A DNA stretch of 64,000 nt from Myotis daubentonii (Eukaryota; Chordata; Mammalia; Chiroptera; Vespertilionidae), in NCBI RefSeq assembly GCF_963259705.1, contig NC_081844.1, positions 42,969,341-43,033,340 on the forward strand, read 5' to 3'. The notes beneath the pieces are model-generated. The model ran no database searches. It was not told where the DNA came from and saw only the letters and a list, made by a program, of their open reading frames with translations. A program made the position numbers and the translations under genes. Below, piece by piece: positions 56,297-64,000 of the stretch (position 1 is the first letter of the stretch; each line of letters begins with the position of its first letter).

Positions 56297-57079
56297 ATTG
56301 CTGTGTTTATTTACTGTTATTTCCTCAAACCTGACTTGGGAAGCACTGTTAATTGTGGTAACCAGACTTCGAGAAAGACATAGTAAAGAAGAGAGCGTAG
56401 GGAGGTCTCTCCGGGAGAGTAGACAGAGATTAGAATCCTTCCATAAGGTTGGACCTTGAGTGGAATGTGACCCAAGTTCACAGGATTGTGAAGCACCCCA
56501 GTTCCTGATGGGCATTTCCCTTCTGGGGAAGCCAAAGGGGCAGCAGGGTTGTTTACAAGATTAGGTCAAGGATGGGCAGCAGGAGTCAGGCCGTTCGGGG
56601 CAGGATCTTAAGGCAGGGCCCCGAAGTCAGAGGGGCACATGAGGGTCCCAGGACTTCTGGAAGGCTCAGCCCCTGTCTTCCGGAGCATTGGCCTCCAGAG
56701 CAGCTCTCATTAACCAAACACAACATCCTACGGGCCAAGCCAAGACAAGACGCCTGCCAATAGCATGTTCAGATCCAAGAATTGGCTGGTCCCCTTCAGC
56801 CAAACAAAATTAACAAAAAAGTTTGGCTTTTATAAGTAGGTCAGACTCTAAATCTCTGACTAGAAACCAAACTGTTGTTTTTTTTTAAAACTATATTACG
56901 AAGTTTTGTTGCCATCCAGGGTGTAGCACTCTCATCCGTTTCTTTTTTTTGTTTGTTTTTTGTTTTTTGTTTTGTGGGGGCGGGGGCTAGGGAGAGGGTA
57001 GCAACATGAGTAATCCTCCCTCTTGCTCTACTTATTAGAAAGAGGAAACCTAAAAACTATTTCAACTAGTCGAGGCCTG
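56297..57079. other. Unassigned intronic sequence
   Basis: Includes low-complexity T/G sequence at 56940-56995. No gene. Confidence 0.55.
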
Positions 57080-57738
57080 TGCTTTGCACAGAGCTGTCTG
57101 CCTGCCAGCCCACTTCCTGTCCGCTTCCCATCCTGCCGCCAGACTCATCTGCCTGGCACACAGCTCTTCTCATGGCTGGCCGTGCCTGCAGCCTGGGAGT
57201 GGCTTGTCACTGCCCGAGGGACATGGCAATGGAAGCTCTTTCACATGTCACTCAAGACTCTCCACAATCGAGCCTCTGCCCACCTCTCCCAACTTGATAT
57301 TCCACAGTCCCTTTCCGGGAACACCATGTTCTGTAAAACCCCGTGTTCTGTATAAAACCCCATTCCCGCTGCACAGCACTCTCCATGTCTTTGCTGGGGC
57401 TGTGTTCTCTGCCTGCAGTGCCCTCACTGTCTTTCGTTCTACTCCAGCTTTGCCTGGCTGACTCCTCTGTATCCTATAATTGGCTCAGGTGTCACTTCCT
57501 CCAGGAAGTGTTTCACTTTTCACCAACCACTGACCTGTGCTTTCTGCACCTCTGTCATATCTCTGTTGTTGAATTCCGTATCCTAGCATAACTCTATCAT
57601 TGCACTCACTACCCTGTATTATAATTCTATCTAATACCTTGTCCTTTAAGGATAAGAACTGAGCCACATTACTCTTTCAGTTCTCAGCACTAGCATGTTG
57701 TCTGCGATACATGTTTTCTGGATGAATGAATAAAGTAA
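57080..57738 (+). mobile_element. L2 LINE 3' part
   Basis: GTGTCACTTCCTCCAGGAAG, GCATAACTCTATCATTGCAC and a TGAATGAATAAA end match the sense L2 3' region. The 125-residue reading frame at 57084-57461 lies within it and is an L2 relic, not a gene. Confidence 0.7.
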
Positions 57739-58099
57739 TACGTACGTGAAAAGCAGGAGCCCAGGAATCTCATTCGGTGAATTACGATATACATGTTTGA
57801 TTTGCCTTTTAGTCTTTAAACCAGTGATAGGCAGAAGTGTCCCAGATAGGCCAGAGCTCTTCTTAAAGTGACAGCTAATGCTCAAGAATGGGCACCTCCA
57901 ATGCCATTGGGGAATATCACATTTAACCCATTTGATGATTAGGTTGCCTTGGCGCGCACACACATGACATTTTTAAACCTGTCATTTAAAATCAGAATGC
58001 AATAATAACATTTATAACCTCAACTATTAGCATATCAACCCAGTGGTGCTCTGTAACCAGGTAAGCGCCAAGTTGAAGGATCCTATGCAGATTGTGAAA

Positions 58100-58215
58100 G
58101 ACTGTATGTCTGTGTGATCACAGACGATAAACTCTGAGAGGGCAGCAGCTGTGGCTTTCTGACTCACTGTTGTATTCCAGGCCCTGGCACACAGTAGGCC
58201 CTCAATAAATACCAG
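58100..58215 (+). mobile_element. L2 3' end
   Basis: CCCTGGCACACAGTAGGCCC followed by TCAATAAATACC is the characteristic L2 3' end. Confidence 0.65.
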
Positions 58216-58764
58216 CGTTCTTGAGACAGTAGGTCCTACTGTCCACATTAAAAGCAGTTGGGAGAGTTTTGCCCAAAGCCAAACTCTGATTCTTAACCAC
58301 CAAAATTCCGAGCAGTCAGTAAGTGAATGAATTGTGCTTCTGTTTAATTTTTTCTTCTCAGTGCTTATCATTTATCCTGCTGAATAAGGTAGTTACTATC
58401 AGGCAATGAGTTGTTTGTTTTTTTTAATGAGTTTATGAATTTTATACCAGAGAGCCAGACTCAGCAGTTGTATTTCCATGTATCAAATAAATACTCCAAA
58501 CATACCCCACAAAATGAGACTTAGGAGCAGAAGCCTAAATCCCAGGGGGTGTGCATGGGTGGTCGACTCTTCTTATTTCACTGTGACATATGTTTGTTTG
58601 TTATTTTTTTGGTGAGACACATGTATAATTTTTTTTTTTTATGTGAGATTTTCTTCCGAGGGCAACATGTTGGTTTGACCTTGGCTTGAAAAGAATGATA
58701 ACACAGTTAAATTTTCAGACACATTGAGGATGTTTTTCCATTAAAACTCATCTCTTTCTTTAAG
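58216..58764. other. SH3RF1: Intron end before the SH3 exon
   Basis: No repeat recognised. The last 25 bases form the polypyrimidine tract and AG acceptor. Confidence 0.7.
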
Positions 58765-59040
58765 GGTATACCTCAGTTACCATGTGCCAAAGCATTATAC
58801 AACTACGAAGGGAAAGAGCCTGGAGACCTTAAATTCAGCAAAGGTGACATCATCATTCTGCGGCGACAAGTGGATGAAAATTGGTACCACGGGGAAGTCA
58901 ACGGGATCCATGGATTTTTCCCCACCAACTTTGTGCAGATTATCAAACCGTTACCTCAGCCCCCACCTCAGTGCAAAGCACTTTATGACTTTGAGGTGAA
59001 AGACAAGGAAGCAGACAAAGATTGCCTCCCATTTGCAAAG
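58765..59040 (+). CDS. SH3RF1: SH3RF1 (POSH) internal coding exon: SH3 domain 1 and first part of SH3 domain 2
   Basis: SH3RF1 is a RING E3 ubiquitin ligase and scaffold that links active RAC1 to the MLK-MKK4/7-JNK kinase cascade and acts at the trans-Golgi/endosome system. The exon is 276 bp, 92 codons, open throughout, phase 0 at both ends. It follows a pyrimidine-rich tract ending in TTTAAG and is followed by the donor GTAATG. Exon residues 10-14 are ALYNY, the ALYDY-type motif of an SH3 domain; W40 (NWYHGE) and the FFPTNF segment at 51-56 are the usual SH3 ligand-groove positions. A linker with PQPPPQ (64-69) follows, then a second SH3 domain starts at ALYDF (72-76) and is cut by the intron after PFAK (89-92). 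The residues fit SH3RF1 better than the paralogue SH3RF3, which differs at several of these positions. The RING domain and start codon are not in the window. Family identity is from recall of the mammalian protein; the splice sites and frame are seen directly. Confidence 0.96.
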
Positions 59041-59864
59041 GTAATGTCAGGGTGACATTGTTTTCCATTTGCCAATTAGTCCCCTGTACCTGGATACACA
59101 GCAACAGGGCTCGTGTTTCATTTTGCAAAAAAAAAAGGTAAAATAGTGTTATGTGAACTGTATCACTCACTGTGCTTTTAAAAACACCTGGAAGCAGTCT
59201 TCTTAAAGTCACACACAAAGGAATTCTGTGCTTGGGTTGTTCTATATGAAAGGTAATTTTGTTTGATGCTCTGTGTGGTATCATTTTCATATTTAGAGCC
59301 TAAATTTAATTCTAGGTTGCTATACAGGGTATGTGTGCCACCAGGGATTTTAATTCACCAAATTATGAATAACAAAATGAAACAGCATTACTTCCTTATT
59401 TTCTATGTAAATTTCTTTGCTGGAATATATCAACTGAATTGATAATCCCTGTGTGCTTTGGAATTTTAAGTAGGATATTGTGTTTTGTGTAAAGAAAAAC
59501 AGTGGGATATGCATTTAAATGGGCATTTGGTGTATTATCAGAGAGAAAGTGACGAGAGCCTGAGAATCCATCTAAAACATGGGTTCAGGAGGCTGGGTAG
59601 CACTAGAGGTTGCAATCTGTGGATCTAAACAAAGTGAGCAACCAACCCCTGGTTAGAAGGGGTTCTAGTTTAACAGCTTTCAGAAAGGGCACCAGGTTGA
59701 CTGAAAGTTACCATTTAGTTCATCAAAACATTGGATTCATGTACTAAAGGCATGTCACAGGGTTTTTATTCATGTATTCTTAGAACTTTAGTCCCTTTAT
59801 TGAAAAGATAAATTGAGTGACAAGCTTGTGGGGTCAGGTAGACTAATGTTTCTTGTTTCTTTAG
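59041..59864 (+). other. SH3RF1: SH3RF1 intron between the two SH3 exons
   Basis: This 824-bp phase-0 intron has a GTAATG donor and TTTAG acceptor. I recognise no repeat inside it. It is the only stretch over 500 bp near the exons with no obvious mobile element. Confidence 0.93.
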
Positions 59865-59960
59865 GATGATGTTCTGACTGTGATCCGCAGAGTGGATGAA
59901 AACTGGGCTGAAGGAATGCTGGCAGACAAAATAGGAATATTTCCAATTTCATATGTCGAG
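59865..59960 (+). CDS. SH3RF1: SH3RF1 (POSH) internal coding exon: remainder of SH3 domain 2
   Basis: This 96-bp exon (32 codons, phase 0 at both ends) joins in frame to the previous exon and completes the second SH3 domain. The acceptor is a T-rich tract ending TTTAG. A plausible branch site, CTAAT at 59843-59847, lies about 18 bases before the AG. The donor is the strong consensus GTAAGT. Residue W14 (ENWAEG) and the segment GIFPISYVE (24-32) are the conserved SH3 tryptophan and the proline/tyrosine ligand-groove positions, all intact. The intron splits the domain in the middle of the fold (after PFAK, before DDVL). The following exon, which should continue with the linker towards the RAC1-binding region, is not found in the remaining 4 kb. 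Confidence 0.95.
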
Positions 59961-60039
59961 GTAAGTTCATCTGTAGACATGTATATCATGTTTGTATTTA
60001 GCTTAGCAAATAAATATTAATCAAGCCACTGGAGTATTA

Positions 60040-60186
60040 AGAAGTCCTAATAATCATTTTGCAATATAGACATATATTAAATCGTTGTGTTGCATACCTG
60101 AAAAAATACAGTGTTGTATGCTAATTTTATATCAGTAAAACTTTGATTGGGGGAGACAAAAACTTAGTTGGTTTTTTTTTTAAAAA
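60040..60186 (+). mobile_element. L1M-like 3' remnant (weak)
   Basis: TTAAATCGTTGTGTTGCATACC followed by a GTATGCTAATTTTATATCAG stretch resembles the end of an old L1. The copy is short and A-rich after 60160. Confidence 0.4.
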
Positions 60187-60197
60187 AATAATGTCCT

Positions 60198-60401
60198 TGT
60201 CCTGGCAGGGTGCTCAGTTAGTAGGAGTATCATCCTGTACACCAAAAGGTTTTAGATTCAATTCCTGGTTAGGACACATACCTAGGTTGTGGGTTTGATC
60301 CCCAGAAGGGGTCAGTATGGCAATTGATTGATGTTTCTCTCTTTCTTCCGCCCTCACTAAGATCAATAGAAACATCCTTGGGTGAGGATTAAAATAATAA
60401 T
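60198..60401 (+). mobile_element. Ves SINE in the SH3RF1 downstream intron
   Basis: Degraded head GTCCTGGCAGGGTGCTCAGT, B-box GATTCAATTCC, tail GGGTGAGGATTAAAATAAT. An 11-bp TSD, AATAATGTCCT, lies at 60187-60197 and 60402-60412. Confidence 0.9.
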
Positions 60402-60412
60402 AATAATGTCCT

Positions 60413-63400
60413 CACAACACAGAGCACTGGGAATGCCCTGTTCCAGATCACCGGATGGATTAGGAAGAATTCCTCCCTCCTGTACTACAATAACAGGAGA
60501 TTATGAGACTGAAATATTTGAAACCCTTCACTTTGTGCCCCTGCTGAAAGCCTCCTGTGTCTTGTGAAACCTCACTGTGTGCTTCCTATGCTGTTTCCAG
60601 GTATTCTATCCCCTTTGCCAGCTTCTGGTTCGGAGGGTTGATAACGTTCCCGAGTAAGGTGGAAGATGAATGTGTCTGGTTATTTGTTTACCTTTATTAT
60701 CTGCCACATCATCGGAATGAGAATAGTGATTTTCAGAATAGGCCTCCAGTAAACTTCAAGTGAATGAATGAATGAATTTCTCTTCCATCCCAGGAGCAGC
60801 TTTTCCCTTCGTCCCCTTTTTTAATCAGCCTTATTCGGAAAGGTTATGGATGGCCAATCTGATGAAGTGAAGTCTTTTTAGAGAATATGTCTAAAATCAC
60901 ATGGTTGCATTATTTTAAGGAATAACACGAATTAAAAATGAACCAGGAAGTTGCAATTTACAATAAGCCTTCATTACATGATGTACATACACTGTCATGT
61001 CCTTTAGGCGAAATAATTTTTTGCTGAAAACAAAATTGAAGGCAGCCTCAAAGAATGAAACACAGCCCAACCAACGACACAAAGTTAGCTGAGGTCACAG
61101 AAGGCTTCTGGAAGAGTGAGTTCTTAGTGGGTATCTGTGTGATGGATAAAAGGGGGTTAACCAAGAGAAATGGAAAAGATGAATTTTTATGGCAGGAAGA
61201 ACATTCATGCAGGCAGACCAGCATGTGCAAAAGCCAAAAAGTAAGAGCACTGATTGCTTAGGGAACTGAATGCGATTCTGTTATTTAAGATATCAAAGCA
61301 TATAAAAAAGAAAAACCACTATCACTTATTTTCCCATCTTTTTATATGAGGCATTTGTTTTGGCATGATTTTCAAAGCTAAAATGACACTCAGTTTCCCC
61401 CACAGATAGTGTGATATTGCCAAAGTTCCCATGAAAAATCAGTTGGAAAAGTAATTCAGACCATCTACGAGCCTTGAACTTGATCCATACCCTTCAGATA
61501 GTCTTGTTTATTGAAATATTTTTTTTCCTCCTTTGAAAGTAAACACCAAAAACAATTCTTAACTGTCAGTCATTCCTTCCTGTATATTATTTACATATTC
61601 TGACTCTGGGTCATGGAAAATGACAACGATTTCCAAGAATTCGAATAGTTACATTGAAGAGCATGGGTAAGCACAAGCTTCGCAAGGAAAGCCTGTCTTT
61701 ACTTGTTAGGTATTATCAGTATTGCATGCCAGTACTTGGTGTGTGATGCAGGAAAAAGGATTGCTATGCTTTTGTTATTGGACGGGTGTAGAATTGCTCA
61801 GAGAGGCATAAAGATCCACCCAGGGGAAGTCCAGAGTCACTCGAGGCATTGGATTATTTATATTTACTCTGTCTTAAGTTGGAAAGAGAAACTGCTGCCC
61901 AAGTGGAAAGGATTTTCATTCTTTTCTTCTGCCTCTTTTCTTTCAAATGAGCGTTTTCCCTCATTTGAACCAGAATTTTGCCAGTTGAGACCAAGTAAAC
62001 AAATCATCCATCTCTCAGAGACTCTGGCTGTTTCTTTGATGTCAGGCCATCAGATGGAAGTTTCTGGTGGGGAGGGAAGCATGTGCGGATGAGTGACACC
62101 TGGCTTAGCCTTTTTGCTAATACAGGGGAGAACATTTCAATAGCGACCTACTGAAATTCAACCATTTAAGTAAAGTTGAGATGATCTTACGAGGCAATCT
62201 CAGAGCTAAGCCAACTCTAGGAATCAAACTTGGGGCTTTTTTCTGAATAATGCTTTTTCTTTTGCTCTGTAAACCACTTCAGGGCCCAGACCATTCCCCG
62301 TATAAAAACAGGTTATGTTAGAAAAATTCATTTGTGAATTATTTTCTTTAGATCTTGTAAACATACATTTAAGTCTCCATCAGTATTAGCTCCTTTTGCT
62401 TTTTTCACTGTGCTGCCAAACACTGACCCCCCCACCCCCACCCCACCTCCCACCAGATGTTTTGAGAAGATCAAATGAGATAATATACCTCAAAGGGTCT
62501 GGCACTGCTATGTCTTATGCACAGTGGTTTGGAGCTCAGATCAGACTGTGACTCAGAGTATGCCAGAGTGTAGTCATGATCAAATAAAAGACTCTCACCA
62601 CCACGTATAATGAGGGAAATGAGTTCAGAACTGAATTCCGAGTTTCCAGAGGAATGTCTTCATTTGCCATAGGCTTGTCAGCAGAAGCTGGGACCTCCCC
62701 CACCACCCCAATTCCTCAGTTGGCTTTGGTAATGGAAAGGCCCAAGGAACTTGCATGTGTCAAAAACTAAACAGGATGGGCCTGGGGGTAGGATTCTGGA
62801 CCTGGAGTAGGTTCAGCTGTGGGATTAAGGAGTGGGGTAATTTGAAAGGAGCTAAGCATTAGAGATAGGTAGAGAGAATTGGGTGGGAGGACTGAGATAG
62901 TGGGAAACATTCCTGGACTAGTTGGCCCTCCCTTCTTATCTTCAACTGTCTTTTCTCTCTTCTCCCTCAAGTGTGAACTGTGGTCTCTACCTGTGTTAGG
63001 ATAGGTAATAGGTGGTAGTGATAGCGCGAGTTGCAAACAGATGGCCTGTTATTGAAGTACAGAATTCTTTAAGAGAAACTTGGCTGGGGGCATTGAGTAG
63101 GGGCAAGAATGGCTGTATAAATGGCTTCACATTCTGTCCCTGGGAGCCTTTGTTTAAATTCTTAAGATAGTGTTCTCTTGCTGTTCTCACATCCTCTCTT
63201 CCCTCCTGGAAACGTGTGCCTCAGACCTCTCTCCACCGAAGTCCCAGAGGTTGTGGATTCCAGTCTGTTAAGACCGGAGCTTCCTAGATTTGAGCAGGTT
63301 GGAAATGGTGAGAGGTAAGAGTTTCTTGGGGAAACCCAGGGAATTCTTGAAGACACCCTGCCAGGATATGTATAAGAAAGTATATTTGTCAGGAACTAAA

Positions 63401-63859
63401 TACAGTTTTTAAAAAAGAATTTAGCATCTTGCTTCTTTCTTTGTTCAAAAATACCAGTGTTCTACTAAATAGAATAGAAAGATTTTAACCCCCTCATTAA
63501 TTTGGAGCTGACTCATGCAAGGTTAGCAGTCACTTGGGCAAGGATGACATGATTCTTAGCAAGCAGAAGGTTTGAACGAAGTAAGTGCTAAACATCGGAT
63601 TATGGACGGTTTTTCAAACACGATTGTGTATTGTAGGCTTATAGCAAACATACATTTTCATTAAAATTATCATTTTACTTTGATTCCTAGTCATTTGTTT
63701 AAAATACCACTTGCCCAGTTTAAAAAAAAAATTAGCAACTTGCTCCTCTGCTGTAGATGTAATATAAAAATAAGCGTTCCTTATGTGCGTAGGGCATAAA
63801 GTAGGCGTGGCCTAATAGTCAAGTACTCTTAGTCTTTAGTTACTGCCAGAAAGAAGGGC
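60413..63859. other. SH3RF1: Mostly unassigned intronic sequence
   Basis: Apart from a weak MIR and a C-rich patch at 62427-62455, nothing recognised. The 129-codon frame at 61703-62092 has no domain and no plausible splice context. Confidence 0.5.
62450..62530 (+). mobile_element. MIR remnant (weak)
   Basis: GATCAAATGAGATAATATAC and AAAGGGTCTGGCACTGC fit the 3' half of a sense MIR. Confidence 0.4.
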
Positions 63860-64000
63860 TCCATGTCTTGTTCTGTAGACCTCTGCTCAAATGTCACTTC
63901 TGACAGGCTTCCCCTCGCCACCTTATCTAAAGTAGTTCTTCCTCTTCCATTTGCTGTGCTTCACACACAAGGTGGTGTAATCATGGGGGAGAAAACTTGG
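63860..64000 (+). mobile_element. L2 fragment, continues beyond window
   Basis: GCTCAAATGTCACTTCTGAC followed by AGGCTTCCC matches the L2 3' ORF end. The rest is outside the window. Confidence 0.6.

Larger units (their letters stand above)
1..58764 (+). other. SH3RF1: Upstream intronic sequence of SH3RF1 (inferred, 5' end outside window)
   Basis: No second gene is recognisable in this 58.8 kb. It consists of interspersed repeats and unassigned AT-rich sequence with only short chance reading frames. The exon at 58765 starts after the RING-encoding region of the protein. In mammals a very long intron separates the RING exon from the SH3 exons, so this stretch is most likely that single intron. 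The upstream splice donor is not visible, and an unrecognised non-coding transcript or alternative first exon within it cannot be excluded. Confidence 0.75.
59961..64000 (+). other. SH3RF1: SH3RF1 downstream intron (3' end outside window)
   Basis: Starts at the GTAAGT donor after SH3 domain 2 and runs out of the window. It holds one Ves SINE, a weak L1 3' remnant, a weak MIR and the beginning of an L2. No further SH3RF1 exon was found. Confidence 0.85.

Noticed and set aside
57084..57461. 125-codon open frame on the + strand
   Set aside because: It lies in an L2 LINE 3' region, so it is a chance or relic frame.
58784..58999. 71-codon frame overlapping the SH3 exon in another reading frame
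   Set aside because: It is a shadow of the SH3RF1 exon, whose own frame is phase 0, open and bounded by splice sites.
61703..62092. 129-codon open frame on the + strand
   Set aside because: No recognisable domain or plausible promoter or splice context, and it lies in the intron of a well-supported gene on the same strand.

Overview
This window is nuclear DNA from a mammal, most likely a vespertilionid (evening) bat. Three classes of repeat support this. About 22 copies belong to the tRNA-derived Ves SINE family, most of them bounded by readable target-site duplications (TSDs). Three short copies have HeliBat-type non-autonomous Helitron ends. Several short hAT elements are present, including three copies of the SPIN type. 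Older mammalian repeats (L1, HAL1-like, L2, MIR, MaLR LTRs, Tigger/MER2, MER5-like) fill much of the rest. No bacterial, viral-genome, CRISPR or operon structure is present.

The only protein-coding gene I can support is SH3RF1 (POSH), on the + strand. It is represented by two internal coding exons near the right end. The 58765-59040 exon (92 codons) carries the complete first SH3 domain, a proline-rich linker and the first part of the second SH3 domain. The 59865-59960 exon (32 codons) finishes the second SH3 domain. Both exons are phase 0 at both ends and have canonical AG/GT borders. The RING-encoding part of the gene must lie upstream of this window and the C-terminal half downstream. Everything from base 1 to 58764 is therefore best read as one large upstream intron. 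This is an inference, because I see no other gene there.

Layout: 1-250 is a Helitron cut by the window edge. 251-5500 is mostly unassigned sequence with two SINEs, an MaLR LTR fragment and a possible retrocopy with a poly(A) tail. 5510-8305 is a 5'-truncated L1 broken by a 51-bp hAT and two SINEs, followed by a Helitron. 8577-14575 holds three SINEs and old L2/MIR remnants. 14584-16164 holds a SPIN copy and two hATs sharing a junction. 18300-25020 is an old LINE-rich block with a Tigger fossil. 26100-28630 holds a hAT without its outer 3' terminal repeat and an MaLR LTR split by an inverted pair of SINEs. 29263-33157 holds a Helitron, a local duplication, a SPIN copy and an LTR-like unit. 33579-41182 holds SINEs, L2 and MaLR LTRs. 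43254-49720 holds a complete short hAT, a MER2-like element and an antisense L1. 50810-52690 holds a SINE nested in a SINE and a SPIN nested in an MaLR LTR. 55745-58215 is MIR, SINE and L2. The SH3RF1 exons and their introns follow.

I find no new multi-gene system. The most interesting signals are small records of DNA rearrangement: a 51-bp hAT with a perfect 8-bp duplication, a hAT that has its duplication but lost one end, two hATs stacked on one target, an unusual 26-bp exact repeat inserted into an L1 tail, and two local non-repeat duplications. Repeat identities come from remembered family consensus sequences; TSDs were read directly from the sequence.
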